From Rhizobium sp. FKL33 (GTDB taxonomy: Bacteria > Pseudomonadota > Alphaproteobacteria > Rhizobiales > Rhizobiaceae), in NCBI RefSeq assembly GCF_005222915.1, contig NZ_STFX01000006.1:1-64000 (forward strand): 64,000 bases of DNA, given 5' to 3'. Positions within the stretch are counted from its first letter, which is position 1, and each line of letters starts with the position of its first letter. The notes beneath the pieces are model-generated. The model was given only the letters and a program-made list of their open reading frames with translations. It was not told where the DNA came from and did not search any database. Position numbers and translations under genes: made by a program. Shown here piece by piece: positions 24,706-33,455 of the stretch.

Positions 24706-25124
24706 TGGCGTTTGTGGTTGACGCCTCGATAGCCGGCGCCTGGCTTTTGCCCGATGAGGAAAATGCGCTCGCCGAGCAGGCGATGGCGCGAATGATCGAT
24801 GAAGACGTCGCAGCGCCGGATCTTTTGCGCCACGAAATCCGGAGCATCCTCCTAAGCGCGGAACGGCGCGGCAGAATCTCCGACGATTTTGTCCATGCCG
24901 CGCTGAGCCGCTTTCGCGGACTGCCGCTTCAATTCGCGGGTCCTTCGGACGACACGGAGGTGGTGCGGCTGTCGCGCAAACACCGCCTGAGCGCCTATGA
25001 CGCCGCCTATCTGGCTCTCGCCGTCCTCGAACAGTTGCCGCTCGCCACGCTCGACCGCCGATTGGCGGACGCCGCACGCGCCGAGGGCGTTGTCGTTTTG
25101 GAGCCGAAACAGGGAGAGCATTGA
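24705..25124 (+). CDS. VapC-type PIN-domain toxin
   Basis: A 139-residue PIN ribonuclease. Acidic active-site residues are in place: Asp in FVVDASIAGAWL near residue 6, Glu in LLRHEIRSILL near 43, and Asp in SAYDAAYLALA near 97, with a late ATLDRRLADAA segment. It is expected to cut RNA, in known VapCs often tRNA, and to be held by the antitoxin encoded just upstream. The ATG at 24705 overlaps the antitoxin stop. Position beside IS and RND remnants suggests it came with or stabilised a mobile segment. Confidence 0.9.
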   Translation: MAFVVDASIAGAWLLPDEENALAEQAMARMIDEDVAAPDLLRHEIRSILLSAERRGRISDDFVHAALSRFRGLPLQFAGPSDDTEVVRLSRKHRLSAYDAAYLALAVLEQLPLATLDRRLADAARAEGVVVLEPKQGEH

Positions 25125-25197
25125 TCGCGTCTCTCCATTCGCTCTACGAGCGAACTCCATAGGATGACGTCTATATCGGCTGCTTGGCCCCGGCGTC

Positions 25198-25220
25198 CGC
25201 GCCGAAAAGATCTCGGCGCG
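25198..25220. repeat. 8-bp hairpin between convergent genes
   Basis: CGCGCCGA and TCGGCGCG enclose a 7-base loop in the 115-base space between the toxin gene and the convergent SorC-DhaK gene. A second smaller hairpin (TTCGCTC/GAGCGAA) lies at 25138-25154. Neither has a T-run, so they are weak terminator candidates at best. Confidence 0.4.
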
Positions 25221-25239
25221 ATAGTGAAGCGAATTCCGT

Positions 25240-27306
25240 TCAAACCCGCAGCGCCGCGCCATCGCAAGGATGCGCCAGCAATTCCTCCAGCTCAGGATCA
25301 AGAAGCAGCACGGAGATCGAAGCGCCGACCATATCGATCGACGTGCAGTAATGGCCGATCCAGTTGACCGCGATCGTCACTTGCTTGGCGGACAGCCGCT
25401 CCTCGATGCGGCGATAGAGAATGTAGAGCTCCATCATCGGCGTCGCGCCGAAAGAATTCACCAGCACAGCGACGCGATCGCCCGGGACGGGCTTCATTTC
25501 CGCGAAAATCTTGTCCATCACCATGTCGACGATGTCATCCGCCGTCTTCAGCTTTTCACGTATGACGCCTGGCTCGCCATGGATTCCCATGCCGATTTCC
25601 ATTTCGTCCGCGCCGATTTCGAAATTGTAGCGTCGGGTTTGCGGCAGCGAACAGGGTTCCAGGGCAACCCCCAATGTAAAGGTGCGCTCATTCGAGCGGC
25701 GCGTAATCGCCGCGCAAGCGTCGAGATCCAGGCCGCGATCGGCAGCGGCGCCGGCGATCTTGAAGGCGAATAGATTTCCGGCAACGCCGCGCCGGCCCTC
25801 GCGGTCCTCAATATTGGCGGAGGCGATGTCATCGGTGGTGATGACGGTTCGTACGGGAACGCCATGTTCGGCCGCCATTTCGGCGGCCATATCAAAATTC
25901 ATGACGTCGCCGTGATAATTGCCATAAACGAACAAGACCCCTGCCCCGCCATCGACAGCCTTGACGCATTCGAAGATCGGATCGGGCGGCGGCGAGGAAA
26001 ATACGTTGCCGACAGCCACCGCATCGGCGAGCCCCTTGCCGACATACCCGAAAAAGCAAGGCTCATGACCCGATCCGCCGCCGATTACGATCCCCACCTT
26101 TCCCGGTCGCGGCCCGTCGCGGGCGATTAGCGCTCGCGGATAGTTCTGCAGGACATAGAGATGCCTGCCATAGGCAGCGGCAGCGCCGGCCACCATCTCG
26201 TCGATCACATCCTGGGGATCGTTGATGAATTTCTTCACCTTGTCCCGCGTGTTGAAGCCCGAAGCGGGTTCGGTCCGCTGGCGCGGCGCAAGCTTGGCGT
26301 CGATGTCGGAAACACCATCGGCGCGCAGGATTCCCCGCGCGGTGACGGCATCGGTGATGAGCACGGTGACAAGCTGGCCACGCAGCGCGCCGAGGATCGC
26401 GGGCACCTTGTCCGCTCCGCCGGCCACACCGATGCGGGTGGGAACCGCCCTGAGTTGATCGAACGAAATGCCGATTACTCGGTTGTCGAGGGGCCCAGCC
26501 ACGCGACGGCCGCGCTCATCGATGAAATGTCCCGCCACGACACCGATCGCCTTGTTGCCGAGATAATGTTGTAGCGCGCCGGGCGCATCGAGAAGCCCGC
26601 TCTGATGGACGGTGGAATTCGGCCGAAGCGAAGCGATCGAGAAGATCGTCTTGTTGACAGAAGACAGTCGGGCAAGTTGTTGACTGAGCAACGTCTCGTC
26701 TTCCAGCAGCCGCCTGACCTCCGACGAGGAAACCAGAATGGGCGCGAGGATATTTTCGCAGCGGCCGCCGACCGCGGCGGCGAAGGTCCAGGCGCATTGC
26801 TGCGGGGTGGAGCTCAGGGTCGAAGCGGTGCCGCCGGTCGCCTGAAACACCGTCACGTCCTGAAGGCCGTTGAGCTTTAACCTCTCTCCGACGGCAAGAA
26901 CCGTCCGGCCCCAGACTACGGCAAGGCGGTCGCCGGATCGGACGATTTTCTCGAGGGCCTGCGCGCCGACAGCGCCGAGCCGGTCGATTAGAGCATCGCC
27001 GTCGTCACGGGTGGGCGCGACGATGCAATCATGCAGACCAAAATGTCGCTTGAGTTCCTGGGCGAGATACAAGGACGCCAGCCGCGCCGGATCCAGACTG
27101 ATCTGAATGATCCCGCGCTCCCTGGCGTCAGCGAGATAGGCGTTCACCGTGGCGCGTGAGATGCCCATCGTGACGGCGATATCGCTCTGGGTCAGGCCTT
27201 CTTCGTAGTAGAGCCAGCATGCCCAGATATAGGGATCGGCTCCAAACCGGAGCGGGATGTCCATTGCAGCGGCTGCGCCACTCTCGATCGGCTTTTCCCT
27301 TGCCAT
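25240..27306 (-). CDS. SorC-type regulator fused to a DhaK domain
   Basis: One uninterrupted 688-residue frame holds two families. Residues about 25-342 are a SorC/DeoR-type regulator: a helix-turn-helix (GLTQSDIAVTMGISRATVNAYLADARERG, about 37-65), then the sugar-binding domain with LAVVWGRTV and the late ADGVSDIDAK block. Residues about 352-688 are a complete DhaK (dihydroxyacetone kinase substrate subunit). The active-site residues are kept: His414 in GGGSGHEP, Asp467 in YGNYHGDVMNF and His576 in GMGIHGEPG, the last being the residue that binds dihydroxyacetone covalently in E. coli DhaK. It is the last gene of the polyol operon, 163 bases after dhaL. It may sense a triose or tetrose ketose directly, act as a kinase subunit with DhaL, or both. 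Confidence 0.92.
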   Translation of the reverse strand: MAREKPIESGAAAAMDIPLRFGADPYIWACWLYYEEGLTQSDIAVTMGISRATVNAYLADARERGIIQISLDPARLASLYLAQELKRHFGLHDCIVAPTRDDGDALIDRLGAVGAQALEKIVRSGDRLAVVWGRTVLAVGERLKLNGLQDVTVFQATGGTASTLSSTPQQCAWTFAAAVGGRCENILAPILVSSSEVRRLLEDETLLSQQLARLSSVNKTIFSIASLRPNSTVHQSGLLDAPGALQHYLGNKAIGVVAGHFIDERGRRVAGPLDNRVIGISFDQLRAVPTRIGVAGGADKVPAILGALRGQLVTVLITDAVTARGILRADGVSDIDAKLAPRQRTEPASGFNTRDKVKKFINDPQDVIDEMVAGAAAAYGRHLYVLQNYPRALIARDGPRPGKVGIVIGGGSGHEPCFFGYVGKGLADAVAVGNVFSSPPPDPIFECVKAVDGGAGVLFVYGNYHGDVMNFDMAAEMAAEHGVPVRTVITTDDIASANIEDREGRRGVAGNLFAFKIAGAAADRGLDLDACAAITRRSNERTFTLGVALEPCSLPQTRRYNFEIGADEMEIGMGIHGEPGVIREKLKTADDIVDMVMDKIFAEMKPVPGDRVAVLVNSFGATPMMELYILYRRIEERLSAKQVTIAVNWIGHYCTSIDMVGASISVLLLDPELEELLAHPCDGAALRV

Positions 27307-27469
27307 GTTGTCGTCCGTCTATGGTTGACTTGCCATTGTCCCGCGCAAGAAGAAGGCAAGGCGATCCTTTTATAGGTTCGCCAAAAGCCGTTCTCCCTGC
27401 ACCAACATGCGGCAAGCCTATGCGTTGAAACGCTGCCCGGCGGAAGTCCCTCCGACCATAAGCCTAGCG

Positions 27470-28108
27470 CTAACGGTCGAAAAACTCGCAAATTTCCGCC
27501 ACGATGATCGCCGCAGAGGCGGCTCCGGGATCGATATGACCGAGCGACCGTTCACCGAGACGAGACGACCGTCCCTTGCTCGCGACCATCGCCTTTGTCG
27601 CTTCCGCGCCATCTTCGGCCGCCTTGCGGGCGGCGGCCAGCGCCTCGGCTGCCGGCTTGCCGGCTTCACGCGCCTGCGCGACGGCGATCGCAGCCGGTTT
27701 CCATGCGTCAATCATGGTCTTGTCGCCGAGTTCCGCCTTGCCGCGGTCCTCAATACCCCGCGCCATGGCTTCGATAACGGACAACGCTTCATCGAGCGTC
27801 ACAGTCTCCTTTCCTTTGAAGGTCGCGCCGGCGCGAAGGAAAGCCGTCGCATAAAGCGGTCCCGATGAGGCTCCGACGGCATTGAGGAAGGATTTCGCAG
27901 CGGTGTTGAACACATCGGTCGGCGTGGCCGCATCCGTCGCGAGCGTATCCAGCGCCTTCACGATCGCGCCGAAGCCCTGCTCCATTGCGATACCGTGGTC
28001 GGCGTCTCCGATGTGACCGTCGAGTTCGCAGAGATGGTTACGCTCGCCCTCGATCCGGCTTGAGATCTTTCGAAACATGGCTTTGAAATCTGCGGCGTCC
28101 AGTTGCAT
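27470..28108 (-). CDS. dhaL: Dihydroxyacetone kinase ATP-binding subunit DhaL
   Basis: This 212-residue protein is the nucleotide-binding partner of DhaK. It shows the magnesium-binding Asp motif in GHIGDADHGIAM (residues about 31-42), an AVGASSGPLYATAFLRA loop, and the C-terminal GRSSRLGERSLGHIDPGA motif that closes over ATP. No PTS-linked DhaM gene is nearby, so the kinase is probably ATP-driven. It begins 10 bases after dhaK and is followed by the SorC-DhaK gene. The substrate could be dihydroxyacetone, but erythrulose kinases belong to the same family, so triose versus tetrose cannot be decided here. Confidence 0.92.
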   Translation of the reverse strand: MQLDAADFKAMFRKISSRIEGERNHLCELDGHIGDADHGIAMEQGFGAIVKALDTLATDAATPTDVFNTAAKSFLNAVGASSGPLYATAFLRAGATFKGKETVTLDEALSVIEAMARGIEDRGKAELGDKTMIDAWKPAAIAVAQAREAGKPAAEALAAARKAAEDGAEATKAMVASKGRSSRLGERSLGHIDPGAASAAIIVAEICEFFDR

Positions 28109-28118
28109 AACCTCTCCC

Positions 28119-29126
28119 TCACTTCACCTGAAACATCGCACAGTCACAGGGATGATCCAGCATTTCGGTCAGTTCCGCATCAAGATGCAGCACGGTGACG
28201 GAAACGCCGGCCATTTCCAGTGACGTGCAATAGGGACCGACCCAGGTCTTGTAGACATCAAGGCCCGCTTCCGCGAGACGCTGGTTGACCCGCCGGTTGA
28301 CGATGTAAAGCTCCATCAGCGGCGTCGAGCCGAGCGAGTTGACAAGCACGGCGACCTTTTCTCCGCTTTTTGCGGACATTTCCGCGAAAATACGGTTCAT
28401 GATATCATCGACAATGGCGTCAGCGCTGGCGAGCTTTTCGCGGGCGACGCCCGGCTCGCCATGGATGCCCATGCCGACTTCCATTTCATCATCGCCCATG
28501 GAGAAATTCCATTTCCGCGTTTGCGGCAACGAACAGGCGGACAGAGCAACCCCGACGGTGAATGTCCGATCATTGGTCTTTCGGGCGATGCGCTCGCAGT
28601 CGTCGATGGACATCATCTTGTCTGCGGCCGCCCCGGTCAGCTTGAAGACGAAGAAATTGCCCGCAACGCCTCGTCGCTTGTCCCGTTGATCGCGCGGAGC
28701 CGACGCAATGTCGTCGGTGGTCAGCACCGTCCGCACCTCGATGTCATCGAGCGCCATCATCTCGGCGGCCATATCGAAGTTCATCACGTCGCCGGCATAG
28801 TTTCCATAGAGATAGAGAACCCCCGCGCCGCCATCAACCGCACGCGTGCAGGACATGATCGGGTCCGGCGGCGGCGACGCGAAGACGTTGCCTACCGCGC
28901 AGCCGTCCGCCAAGCCTTTTCCAACAAAACCCACGAATGTCGGCTCGTGACCGGAGCCTCCACCGACGACAATTCCCACCTTGCCCTTGCGGGGTCCCTC
29001 GCGGGCAACGATGGCGCGCGGATTATCCTCGACATAAGTGAGGATATGGGGGTGAGCGGCGAGAATGCCGTCCACCATTTCGTCAACGACGCGGGCGCCA
29101 TCATTGATGATCTTCTTGGTCTGCAT
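28119..29126 (-). CDS. dhaK: Dihydroxyacetone kinase substrate subunit DhaK
   Basis: A 335-residue DhaK with the full active site: VGGGSGHEPTFVGFVGKG near residue 54, GNYAGDVMNFDMA near 108, TTDDIAS, and GMGIHGEPGVAREKL near 219 with the covalent His. It would bind a short-chain ketose, and DhaL would phosphorylate it. It is visibly related to the DhaK half of the regulator two genes downstream, sharing long stretches such as AVDGGAGVL and the SLPQTR block, which suggests duplication within this locus. It lies between a PfkB kinase gene and dhaL. Confidence 0.94.
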   Translation of the reverse strand: MQTKKIINDGARVVDEMVDGILAAHPHILTYVEDNPRAIVAREGPRKGKVGIVVGGGSGHEPTFVGFVGKGLADGCAVGNVFASPPPDPIMSCTRAVDGGAGVLYLYGNYAGDVMNFDMAAEMMALDDIEVRTVLTTDDIASAPRDQRDKRRGVAGNFFVFKLTGAAADKMMSIDDCERIARKTNDRTFTVGVALSACSLPQTRKWNFSMGDDEMEVGMGIHGEPGVAREKLASADAIVDDIMNRIFAEMSAKSGEKVAVLVNSLGSTPLMELYIVNRRVNQRLAEAGLDVYKTWVGPYCTSLEMAGVSVTVLHLDAELTEMLDHPCDCAMFQVK

Positions 29127-29144
29127 GGGAGCCTCCCTTCCGTG

Positions 29145-30095
29145 CTAACGGACACTGCCGCGAACCGGCTGCGTTTTCATGAATTCCATCACCTGTTCGA
29201 AAGACCGGATACCGGCGTCGGAGCCGAGCCCGGTTGCGACCAGCGCCGCCGAAGCCTGGGCGAAGGACAGCCGCGTTTCCAGATCCATGCCGTGATGCAA
29301 GGCGACCACATAGCCGGCGTCGAAAGCGTCGCCGCAGCCCGTGGTGTCGACGACGTCGATGGCGTAGGCCGGACGCGTCAGCCGCGCGCCGGCCTGATCG
29401 GCATAGAAAGCGCCGTCGCCGCCAAGGGTGAAGACGCAGGCGTTGACGCCCTTGTCGAGGAAGAAGCGCGCGGCGTCCTCGACCGAATTCTGGCCTGACA
29501 TGGCGCAGGCTTCTTCGATCGAAGGCATGAAATAGTCGATATAGGGCAGAAGCGGTTCGACCACCGCAATTGTTCCGGCATTGGCGGCGATGAGATCGAA
29601 CGTCGTGGTACGGCCCCGCTTCTTGGCTTCGGCGAGCAGCTTGCGACTGGGCTCCCCGTCCAGCTTGCGCAACAGGCCGGTGCCGCCGAGATGAATGATC
29701 GGCGGCGCAAGCACCGTGTCATATGCGCTTTCGGGCACGTCGAAATGATTGGATGCGCCGCGCTGATGAAGCGCCGGCCTCTCGCCATTGCGGCGGACAT
29801 TGAGGATGGTCGCCGAGGATGGTACGTTGGACAGCCGCTGCATGCCGGAGATGTCGATGCCGAATTTCTGCATGGTCGCCAGCATGAAATCGGCTTTTTC
29901 ATCGTCTCCGACAGCCCCGACCGCCAGGCAATTCAGGCCCATCTTGGCGATGTCCACGACGGTTCCCCCGGCGGTGCCGGCGACCGTCAGGCGGATTTCG
30001 TCGATGAAATCGACCTGTCCGCCCGGCGGGATGGCGTCGACGGGACGCCCGAGAATGTCCAGAATGTAAAGACCGATGACCGAGACGTCATGCAT
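29145..30095 (-). CDS. PfkB-family carbohydrate kinase
   Basis: A 316-residue ribokinase-fold sugar kinase. The N-terminal GLYILDILGRPVDAIPPGG segment, the glycine pair in TVAGTAGGTVVDIAKMG, and the C-terminal DTTGCGDAFDAGYV (PfkB signature with the catalytic Asp) are all present. The ATG at 30095 is chosen because it is preceded by a perfect AAGGAGGT ribosome site 6 bases away; the frame runs 11 codons further. In this operon it would phosphorylate the imported substrate or an intermediate. The substrate cannot be read from the sequence. Confidence 0.88.
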   Translation of the reverse strand: MHDVSVIGLYILDILGRPVDAIPPGGQVDFIDEIRLTVAGTAGGTVVDIAKMGLNCLAVGAVGDDEKADFMLATMQKFGIDISGMQRLSNVPSSATILNVRRNGERPALHQRGASNHFDVPESAYDTVLAPPIIHLGGTGLLRKLDGEPSRKLLAEAKKRGRTTTFDLIAANAGTIAVVEPLLPYIDYFMPSIEEACAMSGQNSVEDAARFFLDKGVNACVFTLGGDGAFYADQAGARLTRPAYAIDVVDTTGCGDAFDAGYVVALHHGMDLETRLSFAQASAALVATGLGSDAGIRSFEQVMEFMKTQPVRGSVR

Positions 30096-30151
30096 AATGC
30101 TACCTCCTTTCGGGCGACGACGCTTCAAGCCGGCGTCGTTCTGCCCATCCC

Positions 30152-31237
30152 TTATTCAGCATAACCCGCAAGCGAGCCGATCCTCACGCCATCACGATAA
30201 AGGCTCATATGAACGGGATCGACATGCAGATGGGCGGTCGCGCCACGGCCGAAAGCAGGGCGCCCGTCCGTCTTCGCCTTGATTGTCACGCCTTCGACGT
30301 CGAGCGTGACCACAAAGCGTCCGGCGATCGTGACGTTCATGTCGCGGATCACCGCCGGCACGCTGCCGTTTTTCGGAGCGCCCGTCAGAGTCACGTGCTC
30401 GGGCCGGACGCCGATGCGCAGATCGCCGCCAGCATCGCCCAGATCCGTGACAACCAAGGGAAGCGCCGACAACGGCGTCTCCAACTGCCCTCCCCTCACC
30501 CGCGCCGGCGGAAAGTTCATGCCGGGATTGCCGAGAAACCAGCCGGCGAATTCGGTGGCGGGCGTGTCGTACAGCGCGGCTGGCGCGTCATACTGGATGA
30601 TCCGGCCGTCGCGCATCAGCGCCACGCGGTCGGCGAGCGTCATGGCTTCGGTCTGGTCATGAGTGACATAGACGATGGTCTGCCGCAGGCGTTGGGTGAC
30701 AAGCTTGAAGGCCCGGATCAGCAGCAGCTTGGCGTGCACCTCGACATTGGTGGTCGGTTCGTCGAACAATACGATGTCGGAGCGCCGCGCGACAGCCCGA
30801 CCCACGGCGACCTTCTGCCGGCTGCCGGCGTCGAGATCGCCGATGAACAGCTTGCGCTTGTCGCGCATGTCAAGAATGTCGAGCACCTCGTCGATGCGGC
30901 GGGCGCGTTCGGAACTCGACAGCGTCTTGTCCTGTTCGAGCGGCAGCGAGATGTTCTCCTCGACCGACAAGGTCTGGTACATGACCGGATATTGAAAGAC
31001 CATGCCGACATTGCGCTTGCGCGGCGGCAGCGAGCCCATGTCCCGGTCGTCGAACAGGATGCGGCCCGAAGTCGGCTTTTCCAGGCCGACGATCATCCGC
31101 ATCAGCGTCGTCTTTCCGCAGCCGGAGGGACCGAGAAGGCAAGTGACCTGGCCATCGGCGAAGACGGCGTCCATGTCGCGGATGGCGGTGAAAGCGCCGA
31201 ATTTCTTGGTCAGGTTCTGGATGACGATGCGCGCCAT
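30152..31237 (-). CDS. Polyol ABC transporter ATPase with degenerate signature
   Basis: A 361-residue ATPase of the MalK/UgpC class with a C-terminal regulatory OB region. Walker A GPSGCGKTT (near residue 37), Walker B IVLFDEPTT (with catalytic Glu) and the switch VTHDQTEA are canonical. The ABC signature, normally LSGGQ, reads DAGSRQ (near 138), so the sequence that must contact ATP on the partner subunit is lost. The next gene upstream encodes the complementary partner. The operon order resembles the rhizobial glycerol system GlpSTPQV, where two different ATPases also occur. Confidence 0.9.
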   Translation of the reverse strand: MARIVIQNLTKKFGAFTAIRDMDAVFADGQVTCLLGPSGCGKTTLMRMIVGLEKPTSGRILFDDRDMGSLPPRKRNVGMVFQYPVMYQTLSVEENISLPLEQDKTLSSSERARRIDEVLDILDMRDKRKLFIGDLDAGSRQKVAVGRAVARRSDIVLFDEPTTNVEVHAKLLLIRAFKLVTQRLRQTIVYVTHDQTEAMTLADRVALMRDGRIIQYDAPAALYDTPATEFAGWFLGNPGMNFPPARVRGGQLETPLSALPLVVTDLGDAGGDLRIGVRPEHVTLTGAPKNGSVPAVIRDMNVTIAGRFVVTLDVEGVTIKAKTDGRPAFGRGATAHLHVDPVHMSLYRDGVRIGSLAGYAE

Positions 31238-31247
31238 GACCCTCTCC

Positions 31248-32318
31248 TCATGCTCGGGGCTGGCAGCGGCCGAGGAAGCGGCCGGAGCTGTTGTCGAAGA
31301 TCATCACGTCTTCGGCGCGAATGCCGATCTTGACGGGACTGTCGATCGGAGGCGCAAGCTGCCCGGAAGCGGGGTAAGCCGCCGTGAGAGACAGCCCGCC
31401 GACATCGGCATAGAGCACGATTTCGGAGCCGAGATGTTCGACGATGGTCACCTTCCCCTCCAGGCCTTCGGGGGCGCCGACAAGCACATGCTCGGGCCGC
31501 AGCCCCAGAATGAGATCGCTGGTCGAGACGCCTTCGGGCAGGCCGAAGGAAAAGCCGGCGAATTGGGCGCACCCGTCTCGCGCGACGCAATCGATCAGAT
31601 TGGCGCGGGGAAAGCCGACGATCTCCAGGCTGCGCGCCTGTTGCGGCTCGAGATAGAGATCGACGGCCGGCGCATGCTCCACCAGCCTCCCCGCATCGAG
31701 GACCGCGAGCGATTGGGCAAGCGTCAGCGCTTCGAGCGAATCCGAGGTGGCGTAGAAGAAGGTGGTCCGCAGTTCCTCGCAGAGCTGCTTCAACTCATCC
31801 ATCAGCCGTTCGCGGAGCTTGTAGTCGAGGCCGACAAGGGGATCGTCGAGCACGAAGACCTTGGCGTCTTTCATGAGACCGCGCGCCACCGCCACCCGCT
31901 GCTTTTCGCCGCCCGACAGTTGATCAGGCGTCTTCTTCATCAGATGCTTGATCGACAGCATTCCCGCCGTCGCATCCACTTTGCGGGCGATATCCTCGCG
32001 CGGCGCGCCCGAAAGATGCAGCGGATAGGCGATGTTGTCGTAAACAGTCAGATGCGGATAGAGCGCAAAACTCTGCGGCACATAGCCGACATTGCGCTCG
32101 GACGGCGGGGCATGGGTGATGTCGCGCCCGGCGAGGAAGATGCGGCCTTCATCCGCCTGCTCCAGCCCGACCAGCAGTCGAAAGAGGATGGATTTTCCGG
32201 CTTTCGGCGGACCGCAGACCACGGTGAAGCTGCCTTCTTCGACCGCCAGCGACACCTGATCAAGCGCGCGCTTGCCGCGATAGGCCTTGCTGACGGACTG
32301 ATACTCCACTGCATGCAT
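31248..32318 (-). CDS. Polyol ABC transporter ATPase with altered catalytic residues
   Basis: A 356-residue MalK-type ATPase. The signature LSGGEKQRVAVARG is intact and Walker A is GPPKAGKS, but Walker B ends VLDDP (Asp replacing the catalytic Glu) and the switch region reads ATSDSLEA, with Ser where the His belongs. It is thus expected to bind ATP but hydrolyse poorly on its own site, while its good signature completes the other subunit's site. The ATG at 32318 follows the stop of the small membrane protein gene by one base; a TTG at 32330 is an alternative. Confidence 0.88.
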   Translation of the reverse strand: MHAVEYQSVSKAYRGKRALDQVSLAVEEGSFTVVCGPPKAGKSILFRLLVGLEQADEGRIFLAGRDITHAPPSERNVGYVPQSFALYPHLTVYDNIAYPLHLSGAPREDIARKVDATAGMLSIKHLMKKTPDQLSGGEKQRVAVARGLMKDAKVFVLDDPLVGLDYKLRERLMDELKQLCEELRTTFFYATSDSLEALTLAQSLAVLDAGRLVEHAPAVDLYLEPQQARSLEIVGFPRANLIDCVARDGCAQFAGFSFGLPEGVSTSDLILGLRPEHVLVGAPEGLEGKVTIVEHLGSEIVLYADVGGLSLTAAYPASGQLAPPIDSPVKIGIRAEDVMIFDNSSGRFLGRCQPRA

Positions 32319-32319
32319 G

Positions 32320-32619
32320 TCAGCGTCCAATCTGTGCGAAATAAGGGGCGAGCAGAATGCCCAGGCCGAACATCAGGGCGACGACTGCAAGCAGGATCAC
32401 GATCCGCAACAGGCTGCGCCCGACGCTCAAGTCCCGCGGCGTATTGCCGACCGCGATCTGCAACAGCGTCGCGCCGACGAGAATGCCGAGCCCGATGCGG
32501 AAGACCGTGACCGAAAACTGCTGCGCCACCAGAATGATGCCGAGAAGGATGAGCGCCATCAGCACTGCTTCCAGCCGGTCGATGAAGCTGCGCTCGGACT
32601 TGATGTCGTCAGACTCCAT
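32320..32619 (-). CDS. Small membrane protein of the polyol transporter
   Basis: A 99-residue protein with about three hydrophobic segments (roughly 18-34, 38-56 and 70-93) and a charged N-terminus (MESDDIKSER). I recognise no domain. It lies tightly between the ATPase gene (1 base) and the permease gene (1 base). The rhizobial glycerol ABC operon also has a small integral membrane protein (GlpU) among its transporter genes, so a similar accessory role is likely. Confidence 0.75.
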   Translation of the reverse strand: MESDDIKSERSFIDRLEAVLMALILLGIILVAQQFSVTVFRIGLGILVGATLLQIAVGNTPRDLSVGRSLLRIVILLAVVALMFGLGILLAPYFAQIGR

Positions 32620-32620
32620 C

Positions 32621-33454
32621 TCACACCTCCCCGCGCACGGTGCCGAAGGTCATGCCGACCAGCAGATATTTCTGGAAGAAGTAGATGAACAGCACCGGTG
32701 GCAGGATGTAGATCGACGTCAGCGCGGATATGAAGGTCCAGTTGAGGCCGCCGTCGGAATAGGCGCCGACCGCGAGCGCATAGGGAATGTTCTGCGTCGA
32801 CACGCCGCCGATGATGAAATTGAACAGAAACTCGTTCCAGACGAAGATCATGTTGAAGATGAAGGCCGCAATGAGCCCTGGCTTCACCTGCGGCAGCACC
32901 ACCCGGAAGATGATATGCGGCCAGGAGCCGCCATTCACACGGCCCGTTTCGTCGAAACGCGTCGAGACGCCGTCGAGAAACCCTTTGAGGATCCAGACCG
33001 AGAACGGAATGGAGAACATGGCGTAGAACAGGATCATCGCCAGATGATTGTCCTTCCAGCCGAAGGCCACATACATCAGATACACGGGCAGGATCACCGC
33101 CGGGCCCGGCAACATGCGGATGGACAGAAGCAGGAACATCAGGAAGTCAGTGCCCTTCGGCTTGAAGCGCGAGAAGCAGAAGGCGGCGAGAAAAGACACG
33201 AAGACCGCGATCACCACCGCCGCCGCCGACAGCAGCACGGAATTTCCGAGCTGCAGCAGAAAGGATGTGTTGGTGGCGAAGAGATCGGCGTAATTGGCAA
33301 GGGTCGGCGAGAAAAACAGTTTCGGCGGCGTCGCCAGAATGTCCTCCCGCGTCTTGAACGACGACAGGATGATCCAGGCCACCGGCGAGAAGAACAGCAG
33401 CGACACGAGCCAGAGCGTGACGTGATAGAGGCGGGCGCGAAGAGTTTCCGACAT
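32621..33454 (-). CDS. Polyol ABC transporter permease (MalG type)
   Basis: A 277-residue inner-membrane permease with about six transmembrane segments. The EAA-type loop that meets the ATPases is GRVNGGSWPHIIFRVVLPQVKPG near residue 190, followed by WNEFLFNFII. The N-terminus (VTLWLVSLLFFSPVAWIILSSFKTREDI) is typical of the MalG class. It pairs with the permease encoded one base upstream. The GlpPQ-like arrangement suggests transport of glycerol or another small polyol (inference). Confidence 0.9.
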   Translation of the reverse strand: MSETLRARLYHVTLWLVSLLFFSPVAWIILSSFKTREDILATPPKLFFSPTLANYADLFATNTSFLLQLGNSVLLSAAAVVIAVFVSFLAAFCFSRFKPKGTDFLMFLLLSIRMLPGPAVILPVYLMYVAFGWKDNHLAMILFYAMFSIPFSVWILKGFLDGVSTRFDETGRVNGGSWPHIIFRVVLPQVKPGLIAAFIFNMIFVWNEFLFNFIIGGVSTQNIPYALAVGAYSDGGLNWTFISALTSIYILPPVLFIYFFQKYLLVGMTFGTVRGEV

Positions 33455-33455
33455 G

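Noticed and set aside
25138-25220. Hairpins between the toxin and SorC-DhaK genes as a bidirectional terminator
   Set aside because: The stems are good but neither side has a T-run, so intrinsic termination is not supported; kept only as a repeat.
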